NCBI GenBank assembly: GCA_001953215.1
Contig: CP019169.1
Location: 744,001-808,000 of the forward strand
Source of the DNA: Betaproteobacteria bacterium GR16-43
Lineage (GTDB): Bacteria > Pseudomonadota > Gammaproteobacteria > Burkholderiales > Usitatibacteraceae
Direction of reading: 5' to 3'
Length of the DNA stretch: 64,000 nt
How positions within the stretch are numbered: position 1 is the first letter of the stretch; every line of letters begins with the position of its first letter. Shown piece by piece: positions 24,055 through 32,892 of this stretch. The position numbers were made by a program, and so were the translations under genes. The notes below the pieces were generated by a model that was not told the origin of the DNA, did no database searches, and worked only from the letters and a program-made list of their open reading frames with translations.

Positions 24055-24366
24055 ATGCGTACCGGACAACCCAACTCGCAGACCCCGATCGCCCGGGATT
24101 TCCAGAACGTGGTCGACGATGCCCACGAGCTGCTGAAGACCGTGCAGACCGAAGGTGAAGATCAACTCAGCAACGTTCGCTCGAAAGTGCAGGACACGAT
24201 CGACGTCGCCCGCGCCAAGGTCGGCGCGGTGGGATCGCACGTGCAGAAAACCGCGAAGCAGGCGGCCGTGACGACCGACGAATACGTGCGTGCCAATCCC
24301 TGGCAGGCCGTGGGCGTGGGTGCGCTGGCCGGTGCGCTGGTCGGCTTCCTGGTCGCGCGTCGCTAG
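24055..24366 (+). CDS. DUF883 (ElaB/YqjD/YgaM) family protein, 103 aa
   Basis: The long soluble helical part (residues 1-75, QTPIARDFQNVVDDAHELLK) ends with one C-terminal membrane anchor typical of the family (NPWQAVGVGALAGALVGFLVARR). E. coli relatives bind ribosomes at the membrane in stationary phase. Ribosome binding site AAGGAG. It lies 27 bases after a BON gene and 12 before YqjE. Confidence 0.93.
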   Translation: MRTGQPNSQTPIARDFQNVVDDAHELLKTVQTEGEDQLSNVRSKVQDTIDVARAKVGAVGSHVQKTAKQAAVTTDEYVRANPWQAVGVGALAGALVGFLVARR

Positions 24367-24381
24367 GACCCGGGCGCCGTG

Positions 24382-24750
24382 ATGCGAAAGAACCTCGTCG
24401 CGGATGTCCGCGGGATCGCTTCGGACGCAGTGCGCATCGTGCGCACCCGCCTGGAGCTCCTCTCCATCGAATTCCAGGAGGAGAAGGCCCGCGTCGTCCG
24501 CCAGGTGCTCGTCGCATCCGGCGCCCTCTTTTTCTCGTTCTTCGGGATGCTGCTCGCCCTTGCTTGGCTGGTGCTGGCGCTTCCCGTGGAGTATCGCCAG
24601 GCCGTGATCGGCTGCGTGGGGCTTGCGTTCCTGGCCGCCGCGGCGAGCTGTGCCTTCTGGCTGTCGCGCAACGGCGGCCGTACCCCGTTCGCGTCGACCA
24701 TCGACACGTTGATCCGCGACGAGGCCGCCTTCAGGGGCGGCGACGACTGA
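24382..24750 (+). CDS. yqjE: YqjE / phage holin family protein, 122 aa
   Basis: The helical N-terminus (MRKNLVADVRGIASDAVRIV) precedes two TM segments (about residues 46-68 and 75-95), matching the YqjE family that travels with YqjD and YqjK. A GTG at 24379 is a possible alternative start. Function is unknown, presumed to concern envelope stress. It is part of the DUF883-YqjE-YqjK trio. Confidence 0.88.
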   Translation: MRKNLVADVRGIASDAVRIVRTRLELLSIEFQEEKARVVRQVLVASGALFFSFFGMLLALAWLVLALPVEYRQAVIGCVGLAFLAAAASCAFWLSRNGGRTPFASTIDTLIRDEAAFRGGDD

Positions 24751-24766
24751 GTTGCGGGCGCCTCGC

Positions 24767-24988
24767 ATGAGCACCCTCTCGATCCTCGAGCAGCGCCGCC
24801 AGCTGGTGCTGCTCTCCGCCGGCCTGCAGCGCGCCACGATTCGCCGCCGGCTCGACGCGGTCGAGCAACGCCCGCGCGTCGCGCTCTTCGGTTCGCTCGC
24901 CGCCATCGCCGCGCAGCCCGGCGTTCGCCGCGTGGCGCTCGGCGTGGCCCTGATGGCGTATCGCGCCTGGCGCCGCCGCCGCGGCTAG
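24767..24988 (+). CDS. yqjK: YqjK-like protein, 73 aa
   Basis: The product is small and basic, starting MSTLSILEQRRQLVLLSAGL, with one weakly hydrophobic segment and an Arg-rich tail (AWRRRRG). Family resemblance is modest and rests partly on position directly after YqjE. A TTG start at 24752 is also possible. Confidence 0.7.
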   Translation: MSTLSILEQRRQLVLLSAGLQRATIRRRLDAVEQRPRVALFGSLAAIAAQPGVRRVALGVALMAYRAWRRRRG

Positions 24989-25027
24989 CCGTTTCGCTTT
25001 TCCGTTACACCAACCAGGAGAGACACC

Positions 25028-25477
25028 ATGAAACTGAAGATCCTCGGCGCCATCACGTTGAGCGCCCTCGGCCTTGCCGCTTGCGGCAGCAGCCCGACGT
25101 ACGACAACGATTCGACCTATTCGCGTAACTCGTACGCCAGCAACGCGTACACCGAATACGGGCGCGTCACGAACATCGAGCAGGTCGGCGGCGATGGCCG
25201 CACCTCGGGCGGCGGTGCAGTCCTCGGCGGCATCGTGGGCGGCGTGCTGGGCCACCAGGTCGGCAGCGGCCGCGGCAACACCGCAGCCACCATCGGCGGC
25301 GCAGTGGCCGGTGCCGCGATCGGCAATGAAGTCGAGCGTCGCCGCGATGACGGGGCGTTCCGCGTCGATGTGCGTCTCGACAACGGCGACCTGCGCAGCA
25401 CCACCCTCGAGAACGTCGGCGACCTGCGTGTCGGCGACCGTGTGCGCGTAGCCGAAGGCCGCATCACCCGCTACTGA
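25028..25477 (+). CDS. Glycine-zipper lipoprotein (SlyB/PcP-like), 149 aa
   Basis: The lipobox is at about residue 19 (LGLAAC before GSSPTY), followed by a Ser/Tyr-rich linker. A glycine-zipper hairpin (about residues 70-100, GGGAVLGGIVGGVLG and TIGGAVAGAAIG) precedes a small beta domain. Family members are outer-membrane lipoproteins that help keep envelope integrity. It ends the stress cluster that began with CsbD. Confidence 0.9.
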   Translation: MKLKILGAITLSALGLAACGSSPTYDNDSTYSRNSYASNAYTEYGRVTNIEQVGGDGRTSGGGAVLGGIVGGVLGHQVGSGRGNTAATIGGAVAGAAIGNEVERRRDDGAFRVDVRLDNGDLRSTTLENVGDLRVGDRVRVAEGRITRY

Positions 25478-25483
25478 GCAGTA

Positions 25484-25558
25484 CAAACAAATAAAGGGGT
25501 CAGACTCCTTTATTCGCGTCTCTTGCGAATAAAGGAGTCTGACCCCTTTATTTGTTTG
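25484..25558. repeat. GGGGTCAG-type palindromic element, 75 bp
   Basis: The perfect outer arms begin CAAACAAATAAAGGGGTCAG, with a short loop around TCGCGTCTCTTGCGA. It lies between convergent genes and again could act as a terminator. Confidence 0.9.
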
Positions 25559-25560
25559 CC

Positions 25561-25965
25561 CTACTGGCGGGAGGAGAGGAGTTCTTCGACGACCCGCGGG
25601 ACCGCGGGGAAGTCCTTGCTCTTGTCGAGGAAGTGATCGGCGCCCGCCTCGAAGGAAGCGACTTTCAACGCCGGAACGGCGTGGTTGGTGAGCACCACGA
25701 TCGTCGTGTGGCGACCGGCATCGGCGCGCAGGCGGCGAATGACGCCGAACCCGGTGCCTTGCGCGAGCTGCAGGTCCACCACGGCGATATCGAATACACG
25801 GCCCGCGCAGGCGGCCACGGCCTCGGCCTCGGTCGTCGCGGTGGCAACGACCTCGACACGCCCGGGGATCGTGAGCATCTCGACCAGGCGCTCGGCGATC
25901 GCGGGCGAATCCTCCACGACCAGGGCGTGCAACGGTTTCTGGAGCAATCCGGGTGCGTCGTTCAT
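25561..25965 (-). CDS. Single-domain response regulator, 134 aa
   Basis: It is a stand-alone receiver with acidic pocket (VVEDSP), Asp64 (IAVVDLQLAQGTG), Thr (VVLTNH) and Lys (FLDKSKDF). There is no output domain, so it probably acts by protein contact or as a phosphate relay. The start at 25965 has GGGAG seven bases upstream. A LuxR-type regulator gene lies immediately upstream on the same strand, and the two may belong to one pathway with a distant kinase. Confidence 0.87.
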   Translation of the reverse strand: MNDAPGLLQKPLHALVVEDSPAIAERLVEMLTIPGRVEVVATATTEAEAVAACAGRVFDIAVVDLQLAQGTGFGVIRRLRADAGRHTTIVVLTNHAVPALKVASFEAGADHFLDKSKDFPAVPRVVEELLSSRQ

Positions 25966-26080
25966 TTCAACTCCCGAGAGAGGAGGTTCCCGACGCGCAT
26001 CCCTCTGCGTGGTGGCCCCCCCGAAGAGTACGGAGATCAGGCTGCGGGCGGGAGTAAAGCCGGCGAAGGGAAGCATGGCA

Positions 26081-26716
26081 TCACGCGATGAGTTGGTTCT
26101 TGACGGCGTAATACGTGATGTCCGCGTTCGACTTGAAGCTCATCTTCTCGAGGATGCGCGAGCGGTACGTGCTGACCGTCTTCACGCTGAGGAAGAGCTC
26201 CTTGGCGATGTCCGACACGCTCTGGCCACCGGCCAGCTTGCAGAAGATCTGGAATTCGCGCTCCGAGAGCGTCGAGTGCGTCGGCGTATCCGCCGCGGGG
26301 CCCGACAGGCCTTGCGCGAGGCGGTCCGCGATGCGCGGGCTCACGTACTTGCGGCCCTGCGTGGCGGCCAGCACGGCGGCCACGAGGCTTTCGGACGGCG
26401 CGTCCTTGGGCACGAAGCCCGAGGCGCCGGCCTTGAGGATATTGATGGCGTACTGGTCTTCCGGATAGCCGCTCACGATGAGCACGGCCATTTCCGGGCG
26501 GATCGAACGCGCGCGCGTGAGGACGTCCACGCCCGACATGTCGGACAGCGACAAGTCGATCAAAGCGACGTCGAACGGCTCCTTGCGAATGAGGTTGATC
26601 GCTTCCTCGCCCGTGCGGGCTTCGGCAACGATCTCCATGTCGACGCGGCTGTCGAAGACCTGCTTCAGGCCCATTCGAACCACGTCGTGGTCATCGACGA
26701 TGAGCAGCCTGATCAT
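26081..26716 (-). CDS. NarL/FixJ-family response regulator (UvrY/GacA-like), 211 aa
   Basis: The receiver has Asp54 (ALIDLSLSDMSG) and Lys (FVPKDAP). The C-terminal LuxR-type helix-turn-helix (about residues 145-205, LSEREFQIFCKLAGGQSVSD, then VSTYRSRILEKM) ends with LIA. The arrangement resembles UvrY/GacA. It would be phosphorylated by an unlinked hybrid kinase. The stand-alone receiver gene downstream may compete for the same phosphate. Confidence 0.92.
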   Translation of the reverse strand: MIRLLIVDDHDVVRMGLKQVFDSRVDMEIVAEARTGEEAINLIRKEPFDVALIDLSLSDMSGVDVLTRARSIRPEMAVLIVSGYPEDQYAINILKAGASGFVPKDAPSESLVAAVLAATQGRKYVSPRIADRLAQGLSGPAADTPTHSTLSEREFQIFCKLAGGQSVSDIAKELFLSVKTVSTYRSRILEKMSFKSNADITYYAVKNQLIA

Positions 26717-26842
26717 GTGTGCAAATCCCTGTTTGGTGTGGGTTCAGCAAGGATTACAGCATGGCCATCCGGGGCCAAGCGTAGGCCGGGGCGGATAGTC
26801 CCGTAGGACAAATCCTACACCCCGAAAGTGCCCCGAATCGGG

Positions 26843-27223
26843 TCACCGGAACGTGTATTTGAAGGTGATCCGGTCGCGCCGCAGCGCGATATGTTCGGCC
26901 TGCATCCCAGGGATCGCCGGCATGTAGTCGCGGGTCTTCTTGTAGACGATCTTTCCGGAGCCGGCGTCGTAGCACAGCGACTGCCCCGCGTTGTCGCAGG
27001 ACGAGCGGCTGGCGTGGAGGCGCTCGTCCTCGGGGCGGTAGGAGAGATCCAGGTTGGGCTCTCCCGGCTGCAGGAGGAACGGCGCGCGCTGCAGCGCCGG
27101 AGGGGTCTCGATCATGGCCGCCTTGGGCTTCAACTGCAGGCTCTTCATGGGGCCACCCTCCTCGCCCGCGGCGAGCAGCGGGAAGGCGACGAAGGCGAGC
27201 GCGATGGAGAGGCGGGTGACCAT
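26843..27223 (-). CDS. Hypothetical secreted protein, 126 aa
   Basis: The signal peptide (MVTRLSIALAFVAFPLLAAG) is followed by a mature domain with two cysteines (SSCDNAGQSLCYD), a disulfide candidate in a loop, and aromatic strands at the end (RRDRITFKYTFR). Divergent from the gene at 27389. No family recognised. Confidence 0.7.
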   Translation of the reverse strand: MVTRLSIALAFVAFPLLAAGEEGGPMKSLQLKPKAAMIETPPALQRAPFLLQPGEPNLDLSYRPEDERLHASRSSCDNAGQSLCYDAGSGKIVYKKTRDYMPAIPGMQAEHIALRRDRITFKYTFR

Positions 27224-27388
27224 GAGGCCATCCTCCGCGTTCCACTCCCTTTGCAATGCCGGTGCGTGACGCATCGCGATGTAGGACAGCGGCGGTCGCG
27301 GCGGATTCCTACGTCACGGCGGGACATGAACGGATGCCTCGGTCGCGAGCGGGCGCCTATCGTGGCCCCATTCCCCAGGAGAACCGCC

Positions 27389-27718
27389 ATGGAGCGCAAT
27401 ACCGCCCTCGCCGCCGTCATCATCACTTGTGCCACCGCCACCATCGCCTTCGCCAGCCTCGCGGCTTACGCCGAGGCGAGCGACCCGGGTCCGCAAGCCG
27501 GAGACCCGCCGCGCTGGTACGTCCCCGCCGATACGCCCGCGAAAAAGTACGCCACGCTCATGAAGGAAGCCGGCGCCGCCCTCCAGGAGGCGCGGATCGA
27601 GTGCCGCCAGCTCTACGGTTCGGCCGCCGAACGCTCCCGTTGCGAAGCCGATGCCCGGGCCCAATATGAGGCGGACAAGCGCCGCGCCCAGGGCTTCCTG
27701 CGGGGCGACCAAGGCTGA
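27389..27718 (+). CDS. Hypothetical secreted protein, 109 aa
   Basis: The signal or anchor sequence is at residues 5-29. The mature part is a coiled-coil-like helix with ARIECRQLYGSAAERSRCEA, two cysteines spaced like those of the 22322-22918 protein (the Cys-x(11)-Cys helical motif recurs). The ribosome binding site AGGAG supports the ATG at 27389. Possibly the same functional class as the other Cys-repeat periplasmic protein. Confidence 0.7.
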   Translation: MERNTALAAVIITCATATIAFASLAAYAEASDPGPQAGDPPRWYVPADTPAKKYATLMKEAGAALQEARIECRQLYGSAAERSRCEADARAQYEADKRRAQGFLRGDQG

Positions 27719-27755
27719 CCGCCCGGAGCAGGTGCGTCCAACCCCCGGTTTCCGC

Positions 27756-27761
27756 TATAAT
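27756..27761 (+). promoter_or_regulatory. -10 element of tRNA-Ala promoter
   Basis: A perfect TATAAT lies 35 bases upstream of the tRNA. The -35 region is not clear. Confidence 0.55.
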
Positions 27762-27796
27762 TCTGGGTCCTGGCCAGCCGTTTTTGGCCTTGATCT

Positions 27797-27872
<76 letters not shown>

Positions 27873-27883
27873 GACACCTGAAA

Positions 27884-27914
27884 CGAAAAAGCCCGCCTAG
27901 CGCGGGCTTTTTCG
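27884..27914 (+). terminator. Rho-independent terminator of tRNA-Ala
   Basis: CGAAAAAGCCCGC, TAG, GCGGGCTTTTTCG: a perfect stem followed by a T run, 12 bases after the tRNA. Symmetric, so it can also serve the convergent Kelch/BACON gene. Confidence 0.9.
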
Positions 27915-27950
27915 TTGTTGCGACGGGTCGCTGGATGGTCGACCAGACCG

Positions 27951-30767
27951 TCAAGGAATCACGACCGTGTAGTCCTCGACCTCGCCGTAGGTGAAGCTCT
28001 CGCACGGCGTCGGGGGCTGCCCCCACTTCATCGAGATGCGCATGCGCGCGTTGCCCGATGCCACCCCCGCGGGAATCGTGAACGACGTGCCGAGGGTTCC
28101 GGTGCCGCTGAAGCCGGCCACGAGCTCGCTGTCGCTGAAGACGCCGTCGCGGTTGTAGTCGATCCAGACGCGCCAGTACTCCTGGTACGGCCCACCGATA
28201 GATCCCGTGATGGTGTTCGTCGCCGCCAGCGGGATAGCCGCGGTGCCGGTGAAGTCGGCATAGCCGCCATTGTTGCCGGTGGTGCGCGTCACGCCCGCGA
28301 TGGTTACGGCCTGGATCCATTCCCACGTGGATGTGTTGCCGCGCGAGGCGCAGTAGTTCGCGATGCCCAGTTGCGAGACGACATGCGTCGCACCGGCGGA
28401 CACGAGGCTCGCGTTGCGCACGGTGCCGGGGTTCGCCGCCACGGTGTAGTTCACCGTGCTGCTACCGGTGATCGGCATCGCGGTCGTGATCGTCACCCAC
28501 GACGGCGCGCCCGTGACGCTCCACGTGCAAGCGGCCGGTGCGGTCACCGTCATCGACCCCGTGCCACCCGCGATCGGAATGGAAGGACTCGTTCCCGGCG
28601 AGACGGAGGTGCCCGCGCACACACCCGCGGCTTGCGACACCGGGAGCGAAGCTCCGGCGATCGTGACCGTGGCGCTGCGGATCGCTCCGGTGTCGGTGTT
28701 CGCGGCAGCGTTGTAGCTCACTGTCGCGCTACCGGTGCCCGAAGTGCCCGACGGGAAGGTGAGCCACGACGGCGCGCCCGTGATCGTCCATCCGCACGCC
28801 GCGGGGGCCGTGAGGCTGACCGTCCCGGAGGACGCCGTGTTGACCAGCGAGAGGCTCGAAGGATCGAGCGACGCGCCCGCGCAGAGATCCCCGAGCTGCG
28901 TCACGGTGAAGCTCTGGCCCGCGACGGTGAAGGTCGATGTGCGCTCCCCACCACCCGCGTTGCTCGCCACCGTGAAGGAGAGCGTCGTGCTGCCCGTCCC
29001 CGAAGTGGTCATCGTGATCCAGGCCGGCTTGCCGGTGACCGTCCACGCGCAGCCCGAGTTGGCCGTCACCGTCACGCTGCTGCTGCCGCCGGACGAGCCA
29101 AGGGTTCGGCTCGCGGGCGAGATCGTCGGTCCCGTGCCGCACGGGCTGGCCGCCTGGCTCACGACATAGCTTTTCGTCGCGATGGTGAGCGTGGCGCTCC
29201 GTGCGGCGCCCGGGTTCGTGGCTACGCTGTACGTCGCGTTGCCCGAGCCCGTCGTGCTCGGCGAGGTGACCGTGATCCAGGAGGGCGCGCCCGTCACCGT
29301 CCACGTGCACGTGCTGTTGGCGCTGACCCACGTCGACCCGGATCCGCCGAGGTAGGAGGGCGAATGGCTGGTGGGTGATAGCGAAGCGTTCGAGCACGGA
29401 TGCGCGGACTGGTTGATGGCGAACGATGCGTCGCCGACCTTCAGCGTCGCGCCGCGTCCGAACTGCGTCGTGTTCTCGGCGACGGTGTAGGTGAGCGTCG
29501 CGGTGCCGATTCCGGGGTTGGACGACGTCACCGTCACCCACGACGGAATCTGCAGGACGCGCCAGGAGCACCCCGGCGCATGCGTTACTGCAATGCTTCC
29601 GGAGGCCGCGTCCTGGTTGTAGGTCGCGCTGCCCGGCGAAACCGTGGCGAGGCTCGCGATGCACGCGGCATCGATGAGCTCCGCTCCGGTCGAGGCGGTG
29701 CCCGAGCCGAAGCCGCCGGCGACCAGGACTTCGCCGTTGGCCAGCTTGACGGCCGTCGTCGCCACCCGCGTGTTGACCATCGATCCGCCGCTGGACCAGG
29801 TGCCCCCCGCGACGTCGTAGCGCTCGATTGCCGCGAGGGACGACGTGCTTCCGAAACCACCGGTGATCACGACATCGCCCGTGCCGAGCAGCGCCGCGAC
29901 GTGCCCGTTGCGCAGCGTCGCGATGCTTCCGGTTGTCGTGAACGTTCCGGAGGCGGGATCGTAGAGCTCCGCCGCGGCGACGCCCGAACTCCAGTCGGAG
30001 GTGGAGATGCCGCCGGCGACGAGCACTTTCCCGTTGGCCAGCAGCGTGGCCGTGGCATCCGAACGCACCGAAGCCATCGTGCCGGCCGCGGACCACGAGC
30101 CCGTCGTGGGATCCCACGCCTCTGCGCTCGAGAGGAAGACCGAGCTCGTGCTCCGGCCACCGACCACCAGCACGCGGCCGTCGGCGAGCAGGCTCGCCGC
30201 GAAGCGGGTGCGCGCGGTAACGAGCGATCCAGTGGCCGCGAAGCTGCCGGTGGTCGGGTCATAGATTTCGGCGGCGGCGGCGGTGGAGTCGCCTCCGATC
30301 ACGAGGACGCGACCATCGGGCAGCACGACTACGGCAGCCGATTGCCGGCCGGCGATCATCGAGCCTGTCGCGCTCCACGTGTTGGTCGCGGGATCGTAGA
30401 TCTCGGCGCTCGCGAGATTCAGCGGCGGGCTCTGGTTGACCGTGGTGCCACCGGCCACGAGCACGCGCCCGTCGGGAAGGAGCGCGCCGACCGCATACGC
30501 CCGTGCCGTGGACATGGACGGCGCGGCGCTGAAGGTTGCCGTCGCGGCGTCGAAGACCTCGGCACTCGCGATGGCCCACGCGCTCGAGGGCGCGAAGCCT
30601 CCGGCCACCAGGGCACGTCCGTCGGGCAACGCCACCGAGACGTGGTTCAGCCTCGCCGTGGCCATCGAGCCGGCCGGCTCGGTGCTCGCGAAGACATCGA
30701 ACGAAATGAACGAAAGGGCCAGCGCGAAGGCCGAAGCAATGCGCGCGCAGGACGTGGAACGATCCAT
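27951..30767 (-). CDS. Large secreted Kelch / BACON / GEVED protein, 938 aa
   Basis: After a signal peptide (residues 1-29), six to seven Kelch-type repeats (about 35-345) recur with the pattern [11 protein letters not shown]... followed by [16 protein letters not shown], predicting a beta-propeller. Five BACON-like modules follow (about 350-790), each with a central Cys-Thr/Ala-Trp and GAPSWITV core, then a C-terminal GEVED domain ([13 protein letters not shown] and [11 protein letters not shown]). These domains mediate carbohydrate or protein binding at cell surfaces in secreted proteins, with no catalytic motif. Ribosome binding site GGGAG. Likely extracellular adhesion or biopolymer binding. 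Confidence 0.88.
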   Translation of the reverse strand: MDRSTSCARIASAFALALSFISFDVFASTEPAGSMATARLNHVSVALPDGRALVAGGFAPSSAWAIASAEVFDAATATFSAAPSMSTARAYAVGALLPDGRVLVAGGTTVNQSPPLNLASAEIYDPATNTWSATGSMIAGRQSAAVVVLPDGRVLVIGGDSTAAAAEIYDPTTGSFAATGSLVTARTRFAASLLADGRVLVVGGRSTSSVFLSSAEAWDPTTGSWSAAGTMASVRSDATATLLANGKVLVAGGISTSDWSSGVAAAELYDPASGTFTTTGSIATLRNGHVAALLGTGDVVITGGFGSTSSLAAIERYDVAGGTWSSGGSMVNTRVATTAVKLANGEVLVAGGFGSGTASTGAELIDAACIASLATVSPGSATYNQDAASGSIAVTHAPGCSWRVLQIPSWVTVTSSNPGIGTATLTYTVAENTTQFGRGATLKVGDASFAINQSAHPCSNASLSPTSHSPSYLGGSGSTWVSANSTCTWTVTGAPSWITVTSPSTTGSGNATYSVATNPGAARSATLTIATKSYVVSQAASPCGTGPTISPASRTLGSSGGSSSVTVTANSGCAWTVTGKPAWITMTTSGTGSTTLSFTVASNAGGGERTSTFTVAGQSFTVTQLGDLCAGASLDPSSLSLVNTASSGTVSLTAPAACGWTITGAPSWLTFPSGTSGTGSATVSYNAAANTDTGAIRSATVTIAGASLPVSQAAGVCAGTSVSPGTSPSIPIAGGTGSMTVTAPAACTWSVTGAPSWVTITTAMPITGSSTVNYTVAANPGTVRNASLVSAGATHVVSQLGIANYCASRGNTSTWEWIQAVTIAGVTRTTGNNGGYADFTGTAAIPLAATNTITGSIGGPYQEYWRVWIDYNRDGVFSDSELVAGFSGTGTLGTSFTIPAGVASGNARMRISMKWGQPPTPCESFTYGEVEDYTVVIP

Positions 30768-30937
30768 GGTGTTTCTCCCTGATTTTCTTGGTATGCCCGA
30801 ACCGTATGCGCCTCCGCGGTGGAAAGCAAACCGGGCGCGGGCGATATTCGCCCGGTTTTTCCCGGGTGGGAATTCGACTACGGAGGGACGGGCATTCCAC
30901 TGGCAGCGGCCCCCGCATCGCGCTGCGACCATGGGCC

Positions 30938-31177
30938 ATGCCCAACCGCCAATACCTCCGGCGCGCACGCCGGACGCCGCGCAACTTCACCCGCATGCTG
31001 CTACCCCACGAGCGCGACGAACGCGCCGACGGCACACGGGCCGAAGCCGAACCACAGCACGTCATGAAGCAGGCCGAACGCGACCTCGCCGCAGGGCAGG
31101 AAGACACCGATTGCCGCTCGCAGCCACCCGGCGCCGCGGCTGGGAAGACCAGTCCAGCCGCCGAGAAAAAGGAATGA
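30938..31177 (+). CDS. Hypothetical basic protein, 79 aa
   Basis: The product is small, Arg- and Ala-rich and largely disordered, starting MPNRQYLRRARRTPRNFTRM with an acidic to lysine-rich tail (KTSPAAEKKE). It ends just before the Cys-rich metallothionein-like gene, with which it overlaps by four bases (ATGA). No family recognised; probably a member of the same three-gene unit. Confidence 0.6.
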   Translation: MPNRQYLRRARRTPRNFTRMLLPHERDERADGTRAEAEPQHVMKQAERDLAAGQEDTDCRSQPPGAAAGKTSPAAEKKE

Positions 31178-31431
31178 ACCTCATGCCCAAGTGCGAAGTC
31201 TGCGGCAACGATTACCACCGCGCGTTCGAAGTCCACCAGGACGGGAAGACGCACGTCTTCGACAGTTTCGAATGCGCCATCCACCGCATGGCGCCGCAGT
31301 GCGCGCATTGCGGCTGCCGCATCCTGGGACACGGCCTCGAAGTCGAGGGCGGAAGGATTTTCTGCTGCGCGAGCTGCGCGCGGCATTCGGGCGTCACCGC
31401 CCTGGTCGACCACACTGGAGAACACACATGA
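31174..31431 (+). CDS. Prokaryotic-metallothionein-like Cys-rich protein, 85 aa
   Basis: It has ten cysteines in pairs: CEVCGNDYH (7, 10), FECA (33), PQCAHCGCR (43, 46, 48) and IFCCASCAR (64, 65, 68), plus several His. The conserved core FDSFECAIHRMAP is that of the small proteins labelled prokaryotic metallothionein in actinobacteria and proteobacteria. It probably binds zinc or another soft metal. An alternative start is 31183. Flanked by a basic protein gene and by a glycine-zipper protein gene (overlap ATGA). Confidence 0.85.
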   Translation: MNLMPKCEVCGNDYHRAFEVHQDGKTHVFDSFECAIHRMAPQCAHCGCRILGHGLEVEGGRIFCCASCARHSGVTALVDHTGEHT

Positions 31432-31973
31432 GCACCGTGATTGCAGGCCTCTTCGACACCGGTCCGCGCGCGGCCGCCGCGCTGGGCCAACTGCGCATGG
31501 CGGGCGTGGACGACCCGGATGTCTGTGAATTCGCGATCAATCCGCCGGGCCAGCACGGTTCGTATGCGATCGGAGGCGATCGGGACGAGTCGCCGGGCGC
31601 CGAGCATATCGACGAAGGCGGCGCCAAGGGCGCGATGATGGGCGGGGCCGTCGGCCTCGTGGTCGGCGCCGCGGCGGCGCTGGCCGTCGGGCCGTTCGCG
31701 ATTCCGCTTGCCGCGGGTGCGGGCGCCTACTCGGGCTCGCTCGTGGGCGGCCTGAACGAAACCGGCGATGGTCCGCCCCGCACGGAACGCCTTCGCCCTG
31801 CGGGGACGCTGGTCGCGGTCAACGTGAGCGCTTCCGACAAGGACGAACTCGCCATCGCGCGCATCCTCAAGAGTGCCGGAGCCGTCGAAGTCGAACGCGC
31901 GGAAGGACAGTGGACGAACGGAGCGTGGGCCGACTTCGATCCCCTCCAGCCCCCGAACCGCATCGACCAGTAA
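31428..31973 (+). CDS. Hypothetical protein with glycine-zipper segment, 181 aa
   Basis: The N-terminal alpha/beta part (STVIAGLFDTGPRAAAALGQ) resembles a small heat-shock-operon or DUF1269-like sequence. A hydrophobic Gly-rich segment (about residues 65-105, MMGGAVGLVVGAAAALAVG) follows, then a soluble beta-alpha domain (AGTLVAVNVSASDKDELA). The ATG overlaps the previous stop codon. Proteins of this shape often sit in stress loci and may insert in the membrane. Confidence 0.78.
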   Translation: MSTVIAGLFDTGPRAAAALGQLRMAGVDDPDVCEFAINPPGQHGSYAIGGDRDESPGAEHIDEGGAKGAMMGGAVGLVVGAAAALAVGPFAIPLAAGAGAYSGSLVGGLNETGDGPPRTERLRPAGTLVAVNVSASDKDELAIARILKSAGAVEVERAEGQWTNGAWADFDPLQPPNRIDQ

Positions 31974-31981
31974 GACGGAGA

Positions 31982-32006
31982 ATATTTCTACCCTGACCCC
32001 GATTTC
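31982..32006. repeat. Half of a GGGGTCAG-type element forming the end of lgt
   Basis: ATATTTCTACCCTGACCCCGATTT is a single arm of the GGGGTCAGGGTAGAAAT subtype. On the minus strand it encodes the last residues (KSGSG) and stop of Lgt. Confidence 0.75.
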
Positions 32007-32785
32007 CTCTTGTACGCCCAGATCATCATCCCCACGCCGGCCGCGACCATCGGGATGGAGAGCCACTGCCCCATCGAGAGGTTGAACGCGAGCAGGCCGA
32101 GGAAGTCGTCGGGCTGGCGGCCGAACTCGGAGATGAAGCGCAGCGTGCCGTAGCCGAGGAGGAAGAACGCGCTCACGGCTCCGGCCGGGCGCGGCCGCGA
32201 CGCGAACCACCACAGCAGCACGAAGAGGATCACGCCTTCGCACGCGAACTGGTAGAGCTGCGACGGATGGCGCGCGAGCGGCTCGCGGTCGATCTGCGGG
32301 AACCACATGCCCCACGGCACATCGGTCGGGCGCCCCGGCAACTCGCCGTTGATGAAGTTGCCCATGCGGCCCGCGCCGAGGCCCACGGGCACTGCCGGTG
32401 CGACCAGGTCCATCACTTCGATCCAGCGCAACTTCTTCCGCCAGCAGAACACCGCCACCGCGACCAGCACGCCGAGGAAGCCGCCGTGGAAACTCATCCC
32501 GCCGGTCCACACTTGCAAGATCTCGAGCGGGTGCGCGAGATAGTAGTCGGCCTTGTAGAACAGCACGTAGCCCAGGCGCCCGCCCAGGATCACGCCGAGC
32601 ACGCCGTAGAACAGCAGGTCGTCGACGTCGTTCACGCTCATCGCGCCGCCGAAGCCGCGCTTCACGCGCAACTTGGTGAGCAGCAGGAACGCGATGAACG
32701 CGACCACGTACATCAGCCCGTACCAGCGAATGGCGAGCGGGCCGAGCGAAAAGAGGATGGGATCGAACTGCGGATGGGTCAGCAT
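31988..32785 (-). CDS. lgt: Phosphatidylglycerol-prolipoprotein diacylglyceryl transferase
   Basis: Inner-membrane enzyme that adds diacylglycerol to the lipobox cysteine. The signature [10 protein letters not shown], the essential HGGFLG region ([10 protein letters not shown]) and PSQLYQ are intact. At 265 aa the length is normal with seven TM segments. The last residues and the stop codon (KRKSGSG, TAG) are encoded by half of a dispersed palindromic element. The many lipoproteins in this window depend on this enzyme. Confidence 0.97.
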   Translation of the reverse strand: MLTHPQFDPILFSLGPLAIRWYGLMYVVAFIAFLLLTKLRVKRGFGGAMSVNDVDDLLFYGVLGVILGGRLGYVLFYKADYYLAHPLEILQVWTGGMSFHGGFLGVLVAVAVFCWRKKLRWIEVMDLVAPAVPVGLGAGRMGNFINGELPGRPTDVPWGMWFPQIDREPLARHPSQLYQFACEGVILFVLLWWFASRPRPAGAVSAFFLLGYGTLRFISEFGRQPDDFLGLLAFNLSMGQWLSIPMVAAGVGMMIWAYKRKSGSG

Positions 32786-32793
32786 GCGGGCGG

Positions 32794-32875
32794 CCGGATA
32801 ATTGGGGTCAGACTCCCATTAAGTTAATCGGACGGAGGTGATTAACTTAATGGGAGTCTGACCCCAATTATCCGG
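32794..32875. repeat. GGGGTCAG-type palindromic element, 82 bp
   Basis: The perfect arms begin CCGGATAATTGGGGTCAGAC. It lies upstream of lgt and downstream of a BON gene read in the same direction, in the 107 bp between them. Closely related to the 19343 and 44883 elements. Confidence 0.92.
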
Positions 32876-32892
32876 GACCGCCCGCCGTACCG

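Noticed and set aside
27915-29378. A 487-codon plus-strand frame through the Kelch/BACON gene
   Set aside because: The plus-strand translation is Arg-rich and repetitive without any family motif. The minus strand has a signal peptide and recognised repeats.
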